Positions 30,401 to 36,770 of a stretch of DNA of 64,000 nucleotides are shown one piece after another. The stretch's first letter is position 1. Each line of letters starts with the position of its first letter. Both the position numbers and the translations under genes were made by a program. The DNA comes from Aquirufa lenticrescens (GTDB taxonomy: Bacteria; Bacteroidota; Bacteroidia; Cytophagales; Spirosomataceae). The notes beneath the pieces are model-generated. The model made no database searches. It saw nothing but the letters and a program-made list of their open reading frames with translations, and had not been told where the DNA came from. The stretch lies in the NCBI RefSeq assembly GCF_019916085.1, contig NZ_CP049834.1, forward strand, positions 1,162,501-1,226,500. Reading direction: 5' to 3'.

Positions 30401-32982
30401 ATAGCATCCACCAATACCCCGGTAGTCGCAGCTACACTATTCAAATTTAAATTCAAATGATTCCCTGCTCCATCTGTCAAAGTTCCTGAATTTAAAATAA
30501 TAGCAGAACCCAAAGCAATACCGTTTGCATCTGAATCGCCATTTACAACAGTATACGTAAAGGTTAGGCTTGTGGTCCCAGAGCCAGCAGCATAAGTGGC
30601 TTGAACCACATTCGAGCCAATAGTTACAGGAATGTTAGGAGATCCTGTTACAAATACATTTTCCGATATATTTACCTTAAAAGTTAATACGTTTGAACCT
30701 ATATAAGTGCCATTTGTCGGCACGGTTACGGAACTTACCGTAGGAGCCGTATTATCAATTGTAATGGATGAAGCATCAGTCGTGGTTGTAACTGCGGCTG
30801 TTGGGGCATTACCGGCTATGTCTGTAAATGAAACTGAATACGTAAGTGTTCCAGAACTAATCGTATTAGGGACTGTAAAGGGGTAAGTCCAAGACGTGCC
30901 ACTCCCAGTAGCTGTGTAGGTAGAGCCTGCAATGGTAATGGTAGGGGCAGTGATGGATTCAGACGCTGTCATACTAAACGTAACAACATCTCCTGTCTTA
31001 GCCCTGGAACTATTCGAGTTTCCAGAGGACACTGTAAATGTAGGTAACGTAGGTCTTACCCCATCGTAATTCAAGGTAAATGTTCTTGTGGCATCACCAC
31101 AAATTCGAAAAGCATTACCACCTATTGCACAAGTACCTCCCGTTGAAATTAATCTTCTTGCCGTATTATCTGTCAAACTAAAACTAGCCCCACCTCCACC
31201 AGGAGATGCTGAAATTTCATAGCCAGTAAATTCTAAACTTGTCCCTGAGAAATTTTCAGGTATCGTATAGTAAAACGTATGCACATTTGTCCCATTACCT
31301 GCCCCAGGTGTTGCTGCGGTAGCCCATTTCCAGTTAGAAGATAAACTACTGCCAGTTAACAATTGATATGTATTAGCAACACCTGGTGCGGTAGTATAAT
31401 GAAACATTGGTTTATTATACTCAATTGACACAGGAACAACATCCCCAATCTTAGCGGCAACTGTCCAAGTGGATTTAATTTTCACTACACTTGGTTGAAC
31501 CTTATCTAGTATAACATCACTTTGCCCGGAAAGCGAATTAGCTGAACCTGGCGCGGGTAGTGTTAACGATGCATTAACTGTACCATTTATAATCGTACCT
31601 CCATTTAATTCTAATGCAGCGGAAGATTGATAGTCTAAATCTTCAGAATAAGCATTTGCTGCGGAAGAATTACCTGAGTTGTCTTTATTATTGTCATACT
31701 CAAAAACTAAGGTATTAGATCCGGAGCCAGAGACATATTTTGCATAAGCAGAATTCTGTAAATTCACATTAAGTGCTAATCTTGGTGTACCTGTTACAGT
31801 TACTGCATTATTAAACAAAACATTAAATCGAATTGCATCAACTGTCGCATTACTTCCTGAGATACAAGCGGTTCCTTGAGGGAGCACTGTAAAAATATTA
31901 TTGCCTCTAAAATAATACTCTTTTAATGAAACCTTAATTGGAAATGGTTTTCCGTCTGATTGAATATTGATGTTCTCTTGTCCAGCTAATGATTTAGCCG
32001 AGTTTAAATCAGGTAATAAAATTGGGGCATCTACATTAGGTCCCACATTATTTTTTATGGTCCCTGTAGTAATCTGCAAGGCGCTAGTAGAAGCATAGTT
32101 TATGTCTCCCCCCTGCAAACTAGAGCCCACTATATACTTAAATCGCAAAGTTTTTGAATCAGGCTGACTATCATAATTAGCTGTTACTTCTATACCTCCT
32201 ACATCGAGCTTAAGAATAGCGACAAGCCCAGAAACAACTACAGGCCATGTATAGTGAACGTCAATAAAAAAACTTTGGCCTTCAGAATAATTTTGCCCAT
32301 CATAAGCATCAGAATCGACAAATATTTCTTGTTTTGACGCAATTAAGATTTTCTTTGAATTCCAAAATCCTTTATTTGGATTATCTCTAGAGTAGGCAGA
32401 ATAATACCAAAAATTTTGATTCCCGCTTTCCGGAAATATAGGAAAACTTCCATTAATGAGCTCTTGATTCGAATTCATTACACCTATTATCCCTCCATTA
32501 GCTTGTAGCGTACGAGGAGCAATGGCAGTACTGGTATTATATTGACTGCCATTAGAATAGTAGGTTAAGAAATTTCCGAACGAATTATCTCCGTCAATAA
32601 CTACATATTCAAAAACCAAGCTTTTTGCTCCGTGACCAGAAACATAATTGGCGTAGTACCAGACACTTGGAATTGCAGACGAAGTTAAAATGATGCGTGG
32701 CGAACCATTACTAGTATTTACGTGCCAATTGAAGCTTCCAGAAAGCTCAGTACTGGTTAACACAATTTGAACAATATCGCCTGTCTTTAAATAAGTAGGA
32801 TTGTTGACATCTGTACTTGGAGTAATTTCAACCCGAGAGGAATTGAATAACTTAATTGTTGTAGACAGATTTGCCTGCACATTATTAACACTTTGTGAAA
32901 ATGCCTCACCTACAGGCAATACTAGGAAAAGAAATATGAAAATTGATTTATAAAGCGACTTATGGGAGAAAATCATTTCCAT
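21484..32982 (-). CDS. Giant T9SS type B secreted Ig-repeat protein, 3832 aa (module B, first gene)
   Basis: Signal peptide ending VGEAFSQ; an in-frame second ATG two codons later (32976) is equally possible as start. The first 600 or so residues hold domains of the NGGTI...SGSGSNTLVFEY type. Residues about 640-2910 are more than 20 bacterial Ig-like repeats of about 70-110 aa (AKVGDVISVSLTANESI, TPTVTIAGQ, TATYTV, SYNDLAGNAGTAVS). Residues about 2910-3480 include cadherin-like domains (FNFLPDPNYYGEQEFDYYIKD; YESFVDANGNARFTIVV). A short TSP3 block (DTDGDGIPDYLDTDS) and the type B signal follow (QIITPNGDGLNDVLKI, LPDGTYYYVVDF). Expected to be a long, flexible, surface-exposed fibre or adhesin secreted by T9SS. 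It contains a 504-aa multi-domain internal duplication. Confidence 0.9.
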   Translation of the reverse strand: MEMIFSHKSLYKSIFIFLFLVLPVGEAFSQSVNNVQANLSTTIKLFNSSRVEITPSTDVNNPTYLKTGDIVQIVLTSTELSGSFNWHVNTSNGSPRIILTSSAIPSVWYYANYVSGHGAKSLVFEYVVIDGDNSFGNFLTYYSNGSQYNTSTAIAPRTLQANGGIIGVMNSNQELINGSFPIFPESGNQNFWYYSAYSRDNPNKGFWNSKKILIASKQEIFVDSDAYDGQNYSEGQSFFIDVHYTWPVVVSGLVAILKLDVGGIEVTANYDSQPDSKTLRFKYIVGSSLQGGDINYASTSALQITTGTIKNNVGPNVDAPILLPDLNSAKSLAGQENINIQSDGKPFPIKVSLKEYYFRGNNIFTVLPQGTACISGSNATVDAIRFNVLFNNAVTVTGTPRLALNVNLQNSAYAKYVSGSGSNTLVFEYDNNKDNSGNSSAANAYSEDLDYQSSAALELNGGTIINGTVNASLTLPAPGSANSLSGQSDVILDKVQPSVVKIKSTWTVAAKIGDVVPVSIEYNKPMFHYTTAPGVANTYQLLTGSSLSSNWKWATAATPGAGNGTNVHTFYYTIPENFSGTSLEFTGYEISASPGGGGASFSLTDNTARRLISTGGTCAIGGNAFRICGDATRTFTLNYDGVRPTLPTFTVSSGNSNSSRAKTGDVVTFSMTASESITAPTITIAGSTYTATGSGTSWTYPFTVPNTISSGTLTYSVSFTDIAGNAPTAAVTTTTDASSITIDNTAPTVSSVTVPTNGTYIGSNVLTFKVNISENVFVTGSPNIPVTIGSNVVQATYAAGSGTTSLTFTYTVVNGDSDANGIALGSAIILNSGTLTDGAGNHLNLNLNSVAATTGVLVDAILPSVTSINRVSNENTNVTSLDFTVNFSKSVTGVDVSDFALAYTGSVTSGTISSITGSGATYTVTVVSFSGDGTLRLNLNNSGTNIIDALTSPISGGFSSGQTYTIDRTNPSLTTVSISSNNPVSTLAKVGDVISVSLTANESINTPTVTIAGQAAAVTGTGTSFTATYTVTSSTTTGTAAIAISYNDLAGNAGTAVSSTTNSSSVTVDHTIPTLSAASIASNNSSTSRAKEGDVITLSITASEAIQTPTVTIAGQSAIVTGTGATYTATYTVASSTVEGTASLLISFSDLAGNSGTVTTTTNSLSVLVDRTAPTLTVVQILSNNSNTSKAKVGDVITLSITASESIQTPTVSIASQTISVTGNGGTYSATYTVSSSTTEGVVAIVINNFSDLSGNTGTAVSSTTNSSSVTVDRTAPTGYSFAIDQASITQANQTVTSISLTGAEVGSTYNYTISIGSGTVTGTGAITSSSQTISNINVTSLADGQLTYSLTLTDGSGNTSTAVTQTVNKDAVVPTISSVSTSLANGNYKAGQVIPILVSFSEPVTVTGSPQITLETGTTDAVVSYSSGSGTSTLTFNYTVGAGETAGDLNYAATTSLALNGGTIVDLGNNPATITLPATNAVSSLGGSSNIIIDTEVPTLSSITISSNNADPAKAKEGDVITVALTASESIQTPIVTIAGQSATVTGTGGTYTATYTVTNTTPEGTATFTVSYNDLAGNAGTAVSATTNSSAVTVDRSTPSLGSVLVTSSNANSALAKIGDIITLSITASESITTPSISIAGGTVSITGSGGTYTATYMVTSSTPQGTASITIAYSDLTGNAGTAVSATTNNSTVTIDRTAPTISVASNPANLRSGQTSVITFTVSESVTDFVQSDVSVSGGTLANWSAVSGTSYTAEFTPTANSNADGLIDVATSKFTDAAGNTNTAASSTVTISIDNTLPTVAITSSTTAVKAGETATITFTFSEAVLGFDLTDVTMNNGSFGTLTQTSSTAYAVLFTPATDLEGTSAISIAATTFTDLAGNDNGATASMSALAIDTKIPSIGSNSLSWGTSLNASETATAGTITVGLTNVENGRTVSVSINSQTYTGTVASNAATITIPAVRLSAFTDGGTYTVTTNVSDAAGNAAPAGTVTFTVDKTVPTISSVSTSAGTIINASESATDATVTVTTSGTENGQVVSVNLNSQTYSATVNNNSATITIPASALTGLADGGTYTVTTNVSDAASNAASANTFTITVDKTKPTAAITSNAANLKIGQSATLSITLSEVATDFVAGDMTVTGGTISALTGSGRNYSATFTPTANFEGTAAISIASGSYTDPNANPNDESANTANTISVAVDTKAPTITVSSNPANLRSGQTSVITFTVSESVADFVQSDVTVSGGTLANWTAVSGTSYTADFTPTANSNANGVIDVATTKFTDAAGNTNSAASSTLNISIDNTVPTVAITSSATALKAGETATITFTFSEAILGFDLTDVSMNNGSFGTLTQTAGAVYEVVLTPTASFEGSSAISIATSRFTDLAGNDNAASASAPSVSIDTQVPTLSISSVSFGTSINQAESVTNGTVNIALTNVQAGQIVSTTLNSQTYTSTVSGGGTAALSVPASALTALTNGGTYTITSNVSDLAGNAAPAGTITFTVDKTAPSLSAVTIVSNNAVTNLAKSGNNITLSITSSETIATPLVTIAGNAATVAGSGTSWTATYAATATTTDGIAAISINYSDLAGNPGTAATATTNNSTVRVDRTAPGMMISSSASTFKIGTTSTITFTASEATSNFIQSDVTVTGGTLSGWTVVSSTVYRATFTPAVNSAANGNLSVSGAKFTDAAGNENGASNNVSFIIDTFRPTVALTSNVSSLNANETATISFTFNESVSGFTRSDIVATNGTLGSLTGSGSRYSIVFTPAANFNGNASISVASNTFSDTVGNSNTDGADANNTFTVTIDASAPSVSSATIYSSNTDATLGNIGDVVTIDFVTSETVNTPIVTMDGQTAFVSGDGINWTASYVIINSTNDGVLGFAIDYTDIAGNAGTTVSASTDGSSVSVLKNQTPVDNTAPVTISQDSPDFNLDLLAGITDPEGDPLTVSNVVITYSIENVVTNQPVIINSTTVTKFQDVVSSTDLSGTNLFIEMSKSKFLNGSQKGQINIAYVVTDGNNNLNANAVINIIGANDQPTGAAVTLNQVVINGQNMGIPLTEGVGVSTNVPGIDPDDDSVEYTLDQNSSVSNGQFVFNPDGSFNFLPDPNYYGEQEFDYYIKDQSGVLNGPYKVKIVIAENPDIDGIPSKLEEVAPNGGDVNGDGIPDRKQNNITNVPLGSYADYQAGIDWANGVPGAVRPATSKVGSLLIGSLPGGKSGLDSLDLDPNAKFRNVALLPTPNIANTDRQFSSDLYQFTIEGLLTNAADTLSPRLPLRDLDPNRPGLQVRAVLEFPVGMKGSTYLKKNTAGEWKSFKDDQDLKTYDDGATLIDLDNDPSTIERIVLTFTDGAFGDRDTLVNNSISDPGGLGIIKPVINDAALVSRPEGTVAATLLYNVNDVNSSVDKDEEGQKLYYTLDSTNSAAIRAAVAIDSLTGAITVRDASGFDYESFVDANGNARFTIVVRATDIDGNYDLASFTQEITNVDEFPRIISGKTVSYREKQPTSVAVIKVQTLPDYQDLTSFTILPGLDGSSFTIDPVTGILRFVKSPNFDDKAVYTLDIQSKDLSGKTDHAVFTINIIDIDADNDGILDDVEIGSDPLNPIDTDKDGIPDYLDTDSDGDGIPDLLETTGDTDKDGIPDYLDTDSDGDGILDKIEAGSNPLKPLDSDGDGIPDYRELDADNDGYLDTYEKNIDTDKDGIPDFQDTDSDGDGILDKVEDDLDFGNLKDCDHDGIENRIDPDVCDLILPQIITPNGDGLNDVLKIPGIFRLQPNHLTIINRWGSVVFEQENYQNTWGGNGVSGELPDGTYYYVVDFKGAKPTITNFIYLDRTGK
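24245..31065 (-). repeat. Ig-like repeat array inside the module B giant
   Basis: About 6.8 kb encoding consecutive Ig-like modules with recurring signatures: SNN...AKxGDVI, TASESI, TVTIAGQ, SDLAGNxGTAVS and TFTVDKTxPT. At least four subtypes alternate. One mixed block recurs at a 1512-bp offset: the GACTG of the GACTGCACAAAATCAG text ends at 27780 in one copy and 26268 in the other. Repeats are diverged enough at DNA level to be older than the 234-bp array in module A. Confidence 0.85.
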
Positions 32983-33011
32983 CGAATATTATTTTGGTTT
33001 TATTTAACCCA

Positions 33012-33019
33012 CAAAAATA
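33012..33019 (-). promoter_or_regulatory. Candidate -7 element (TATTTTTG) for module B
   Basis: The minus strand reads TATTTTTG, an exact TAnnTTTG match, 29 bp before the giant's ATG. A TTTTG lies 25 bp further upstream, longer than the usual spacing for a -33 element. Plausible but unproven promoter of module B. Confidence 0.45.
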
Positions 33020-33108
33020 CCCCTTCCTATTCACCTAATCAGTACAAAAGACAAAATCTAAAATCCTATTTAAAACATCATTTAGTATGATATAATCAAA
33101 TTTAGGCC

Positions 33109-33116
33109 TATATTTG
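33109..33116 (+). promoter_or_regulatory. Candidate -7 element (TATATTTG) for the regulator at 33170
   Basis: TATATTTG matches the Bacteroidota -7 consensus exactly and lies 53 bp before the ATG of the divergent regulator, giving a 5' leader of about 45-50 nt. No clear TTG at -33. Unlike the AraC genes, this divergent region has no TTTGGAC motif. Confidence 0.45.
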
Positions 33117-33169
33117 ACTTAAATAAAGATTCTGTTTAACCATACTCTGGGAATCGGATAAGATAAAAA

Positions 33170-34843
33170 ATGCGTGTTTTACTAAAACATCTTCGAGGTT
33201 TAGGGCTTCTAGGTGCCATATTCCTGATAAGCACGAAATGCTTGGTGGCAGATAATTTATCCGATTTTCAGCTCATTTCAGTGAACTCGGAATACTTCTA
33301 TTACAACTTTGAGTACAAGAATAAGGCGCTGTTTTTGGGGAGTAGTGAGGGGGTTTTGGCCTATAAAGATCCTACTCACGTTCAGTTGATTGATAAAGAA
33401 AAAAAGGGGTATGTCTATTTGGAAAATGAAGAACTGAAATCCTCCATTTACCTAAAAGGCAACATCTATACACCCCATTATAAATTGCTTTTGCCGGAGG
33501 AATTTAGACACAACGCGATCCTAGGAACCACCTACCAGAATAAGTTGATGCTCATTTCTAAAGGGCAACTATTCATCTTTAAAAAGACGATTAAACCTAA
33601 AGCGGACACGCTGAGTATTCGAACCATTTCTTCTCATTTTTTAGGAACCTACGGTGGTATTTTTCAAAATGGAAAACGATTCACCTATCCAGAATATACG
33701 AACGGCTATATCCGCGAATTCCCAGGGGAAACATTCATTTGCTATGATGGACTGTTGCGCTTAAAGGGTATCGATACCCTTCGCTATGAAGCAAATGGCG
33801 GGAATACGCAAATAGGCAAAGTCGACATTGGGAAAGTAAAAGATGTTTTCAAAATTGATAGTAGCCGATACCTCTTGTTCTCAAGTAAAGGTTTGAGCAT
33901 TAGTGATTTGAAAACGAATGTCCGTTGGATTGAACGAAACAATTCAGATAGAGAGCCCCGTTTTTTAAAGTCCTACAACCGCGATAATTTGGCAATTGTC
34001 ATCTATTACGCGTATGGAAATAAAATCCAAAAATTCAACCTCCTAAATAATTCTTACACCACCTTATTTCAAATTAATCCCAGTCTAGGGAATATAGAAG
34101 ACGCCTATTTTAACTCCGCCTCTAACATCTATTTATTAACTGAGAACAAATTAATTAAGGCTATTTCTGACTCTGAGGGGAAAAACTTTTTGTTTGAAAC
34201 TTTGGCAGAAAACCTCATCGGAAACCACCATATCATTCCATACGACGCGAATCATTTATTGGTTACTTCAAATGACGGACTTTCCACTTACAACCTAGAC
34301 ACCCACGAGTGGATTCCTCATCTGATTCGCGACGAGTTCAACCACCGTGCCGTTTTTATGAACGGCAACACCCTATTATTAGGAACCATTCACGGATACT
34401 ATGAACTATCCAAGACCCAAATTGAACAGCTCATTTCCTCCCGTCTAGAAGAGCTCGTACAGGAGCGCGAGCCGTCTTTTGCGGATCACAGAACGGAGAT
34501 TATATATGGCCTTACCGCCATTTGCGTTTTGCTTTTAAGTCTAACCCTTTACCTGATTACGCGTCCATCTAAATCCGCGATTGATAACAAGGCCAAAGCC
34601 TCAGCCATCCTCTCCTACATCGACGACAACCTAAAAGACGTCACCATCGTTAACATCTGCCACGAGTTCAACATCAACCCGCTACAGCTAAACGATATTT
34701 TGAAGACAGACAAACCCGGCGAACTCATCCGCTCAAAACGCCTCGACCTCGTCCGCAAAATGCGCAAAGACCGTCGCCGCGAAGAAGATATCGCCCAGGT
34801 AACCGGCTTCTCCGTTTCCTATTTGAAGAAAATCAAGGCCTGA
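33170..34843 (+). CDS. Transmembrane one-component regulator: periplasmic sensor, one TM, AraC-type HTH
   Basis: 557 aa. Signal sequence near 10-27 (LGLLGAIFLISTKCLVADN). Residues about 28-440 are an exported domain with short repeated strands (ALFLGSSEGVLAY, YLLFSSKGLSISDLKTN, HLLVTSNDGLSTYNLDTHEW), suggesting a beta-propeller like the sensor part of hybrid regulators. One TM helix spans about 444-464 (IIYGLTAICVLLLSLTLYLI). The cytoplasmic 92 residues look like a shortened AraC-type double HTH (SAILSYIDDNLKDVTIVNIC, EEDIAQVTGFSVSYLKKIKA). It diverges from module B, sharing a 187-bp intergenic region, and is a good candidate for its controller (inference). It shares topology, but not the output domain, with the protein at 15603. 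It ends 15 bp from the convergent Fic gene. Confidence 0.7.
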   Translation: MRVLLKHLRGLGLLGAIFLISTKCLVADNLSDFQLISVNSEYFYYNFEYKNKALFLGSSEGVLAYKDPTHVQLIDKEKKGYVYLENEELKSSIYLKGNIYTPHYKLLLPEEFRHNAILGTTYQNKLMLISKGQLFIFKKTIKPKADTLSIRTISSHFLGTYGGIFQNGKRFTYPEYTNGYIREFPGETFICYDGLLRLKGIDTLRYEANGGNTQIGKVDIGKVKDVFKIDSSRYLLFSSKGLSISDLKTNVRWIERNNSDREPRFLKSYNRDNLAIVIYYAYGNKIQKFNLLNNSYTTLFQINPSLGNIEDAYFNSASNIYLLTENKLIKAISDSEGKNFLFETLAENLIGNHHIIPYDANHLLVTSNDGLSTYNLDTHEWIPHLIRDEFNHRAVFMNGNTLLLGTIHGYYELSKTQIEQLISSRLEELVQEREPSFADHRTEIIYGLTAICVLLLSLTLYLITRPSKSAIDNKAKASAILSYIDDNLKDVTIVNICHEFNINPLQLNDILKTDKPGELIRSKRLDLVRKMRKDRRREEDIAQVTGFSVSYLKKIKA

Positions 34844-34858
34844 ACCTAAAACGAAAAT

Positions 34859-35974
34859 TTACACTCTAATTATTTTCATATAAGGTTCAAAAGAGTATAC
34901 TGCGGAGCGCCTACCAGAAGCCTCTTGTACTACCCTGAGTAGCCCATAATCATGTAGTACGCGTGTAAATCTGGAAGCAGTGGGAGTAGGTATGCCACTC
35001 CTGGTTGTAAACTTACTGTTTAAAAAAACGGGATTCGTAAATATATAATCTAATGCTGTTACACTCCATTTAGAGGCTAGTAAGTCAGAGAAAGTGGTTT
35101 TCATTTGATTATATAATTCATTAATTTTTTCAACAACTTCTAAATTAGAAATGGCTTGTTCTTCCACTGCCTTAAAAAAGAACTCACACCACTCGTTCCA
35201 ATGATTTAAACAAGATACATTCCTCATCAAATCGAGGTACTCATCCTTATGTGTTTCGAAATAGGCACTTATATAAAAATGGGGCTGTAAAATTAAACCC
35301 GCTTTCCATAAATATAGCGTAATCAGCATCCTTCCAATCCTTCCATTCCCATCCTCGAATGGATGTAGCGCTTCGAATTCTACATGCATCAACGCAATTT
35401 TTATAATATCCGGAAAACTATTTTGATCCATAAAATGAAACAAATTATCTAAGCCCTCAGGTAACATTTCGGGACTTATTGGAACAAATAAAATCTTCTT
35501 TTTGATCTTATCTGCTAAATAATTTTGCTCTTTCTTAAACGAACCTGGAGACTTTTCTGCACCTCTTCCAAAAAAAAGTAATTGTTGATGAATCGTTCTA
35601 ATCAGATGACTTGAGATAGGATATCCTTTTTCTACTGAACTTTGAGCAGTTTGAAGTGCTCTTCGATACATGATCGTCTCTAGTACCTCTGAGCGAAAAT
35701 TTTTGGAAGAATTTTCCTCACTTTCACTTTCGGCTTCAAACAATAGAATTTCATCCATTGTACTAATCGTACCTTCCATTCTAGAGGAAATAACCGCTTC
35801 CTGATTTCTTAATGGAGCGAGTAATAATTCACTATTATGCATACTCTTTAGCATTTGGTCATATCTTGCCAAAGCACTAGTAGCCTTTATCAATTGAGGC
35901 AAAAAACCTCGTAAATCTAATTCTACTGGAGGAAATTGGTTATAATGATAAGAAACAGCGCCGTTTAAATCCAT
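34859..35974 (-). CDS. Fic-domain protein with N-terminal inhibitory motif and winged helix (probable AMPylase)
   Basis: 371 aa from the ATG at 35974; the frame opens at 36028, but that ATG sits in a duplicated AT-rich element, so the internal start is preferred. Residues about 40-60 carry the autoinhibitory signature SSRMEGT (form S/T-x-x-x-E-G/N), placing it in class II, where the helix is in the same chain N-terminal to the Fic core. The catalytic motif HPFEDGNGRIGR is complete at about residue 205, with His as general base. The C-terminal 80 residues resemble a winged helix (SGIPTPTASRFTRVLHDYGLLR). Family members transfer AMP to hydroxyl side chains of target proteins; the target is unknown. 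It is a single gene on the minus strand. Confidence 0.9.
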   Translation of the reverse strand: MDLNGAVSYHYNQFPPVELDLRGFLPQLIKATSALARYDQMLKSMHNSELLLAPLRNQEAVISSRMEGTISTMDEILLFEAESESEENSSKNFRSEVLETIMYRRALQTAQSSVEKGYPISSHLIRTIHQQLLFFGRGAEKSPGSFKKEQNYLADKIKKKILFVPISPEMLPEGLDNLFHFMDQNSFPDIIKIALMHVEFEALHPFEDGNGRIGRMLITLYLWKAGLILQPHFYISAYFETHKDEYLDLMRNVSCLNHWNEWCEFFFKAVEEQAISNLEVVEKINELYNQMKTTFSDLLASKWSVTALDYIFTNPVFLNSKFTTRSGIPTPTASRFTRVLHDYGLLRVVQEASGRRSAVYSFEPYMKIIRV

Positions 35975-36014
35975 CGTTTTTTGTTTAAAATTACCGAAAA
36001 ATACAAGACAAACA

Positions 36015-36121
36015 ACTTTGTTTATCATATTTTTGAAATTTTAAACAACAAGCTATCTAGACCTCAAACCATTCACATCTACGCACTTTGTTTATTATAT
36101 TTTTCAATTTTTAAAGAACAA
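36015..36121 (-). promoter_or_regulatory. Duplicated 37-bp AT-rich element upstream of the Fic gene
   Basis: ACTTTGTTTATCATATTTTT with its continuation to 36051, and ACTTTGTTTATTATATTTTT with its continuation to 36121, form a direct repeat at exactly 70 bp offset with few differences. On the minus strand each copy offers a TATGAT or TATAAT box preceded by TTGTT about 20-25 bp upstream, so they may be tandem promoters or operators. Confidence 0.4.
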
Positions 36122-36197
36122 AATACCTACTAGGCCTAGTCCGCAAATTGTCCCACGATTACAGTTTTGTTAAATAAATCAAGAGGCACGTAAGCCG

Positions 36198-36365
36198 CTT
36201 TTGGACTATTGACACTTTCTGTCAATACCTGAAAAGCCCTCTGCATACCTCGCACTTTATATCACACAATACTAACCTCAGTCACTCTAATCGACATATT
36301 CGACTAAATCGCGAAGCGATGACTAAGCCGCAGGCGACTCATTGACTAAGGCGCATCGCGCCGAC
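36198..36365. repeat. TTTTGGAC element plus hairpin array, locus HR3 (three hairpins)
   Basis: 36198-36243 repeats the CTTTTGGACTATTGACA hairpin segment of 19251 almost exactly. After a diverged spacer, 36302-36365 carries ATCGC-GAA-GCGAT, GCC-GCA-GGC and GGCGC-ATC-GCGCC, again joined by GACTAAG-type linkers. Relative to HR2, two central units are missing. Non-coding; with the duplicated element near Fic and the terminator, this explains most of the 395-bp gap between the Fic gene and the 84-aa gene. Confidence 0.8.
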
Positions 36366-36371
36366 CATAAC

Positions 36372-36405
36372 AAAAAAACCCTTCAGCCAGTAGCCAAAGG
36401 GTTTC
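36372..36405 (-). terminator. Intrinsic terminator of module C / 84-aa gene
   Basis: Same stem-loop and T-run as at 19462-19495, including the adjoining AACTCCGTGTTCTAAAT. It lies about 20 bp after the stop of the 84-aa gene on the minus strand. Confidence 0.85.
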
Positions 36406-36423
36406 AAAACTCCGTGTTCTAAA

Positions 36424-36678
36424 TTATCGTATGACTTCGAACTCTGCGAGATCAAAAAAGATCTCTTCCGAAGCCTCAAAACGCGACCAGCGCTGATTAA
36501 ATACATCCAAAGTTTCCGCACCACTTAAAAGCGAAACCGATTCTCCTGTTTTTAAAGTCAGTTCAATACAAACAGACCCTTTCTTCTCGACTACGTCGAA
36601 ACGCTTAATATTCGCCCGATTAACAAACTTAAACGTGCAACCGTTATTCGTACAGTATTTTAATCGTATTGATTTCAT
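36424..36678 (-). CDS. Hypothetical small protein, 84 aa
   Basis: Begins MKSIRLKYCTNNGCTFKF and ends FFDLAEFEVIR. It has no signal peptide or TM helix, mixed alpha/beta character and two Cys in the first 14 residues. I do not recognise a family. It lies 92 bp after the module C OmpA stop and just before the shared terminator, so it may be a fourth gene of module C. Module B has no equivalent: its OmpA stop lies directly beside the matching terminator. The overlapping frame at 36339-36524 looks like a shadow. The sensible start codon and position support a real gene. Confidence 0.6.
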   Translation of the reverse strand: MKSIRLKYCTNNGCTFKFVNRANIKRFDVVEKKGSVCIELTLKTGESVSLLSGAETLDVFNQRWSRFEASEEIFFDLAEFEVIR

Positions 36679-36751
36679 CGTAAAAGAGAAATAACAATCA
36701 AAACTACATTACCGCAAAATCACTCTTTGTCAAAAATCCTGCCAAGCACAG

Positions 36752-36764
36752 TTTTTGGACTAAA
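36752..36764. promoter_or_regulatory. TTTTTGGACTAAA motif between OmpA (module C) and the 84-aa gene
   Basis: TTTTTGGACTAAA in the 92-bp gap, the same core as the motifs next to the AraC genes, about 75 bp upstream of the 84-aa gene's start. It may give that gene separate control. Confidence 0.35.
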
Positions 36765-36770
36765 TAAATC

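Noticed and set aside
36339-36524. 61-aa minus-strand frame overlapping the 84-aa gene
   Set aside because: It overlaps the 84-aa gene and the terminator region in another frame, and its sequence has no recognisable features.
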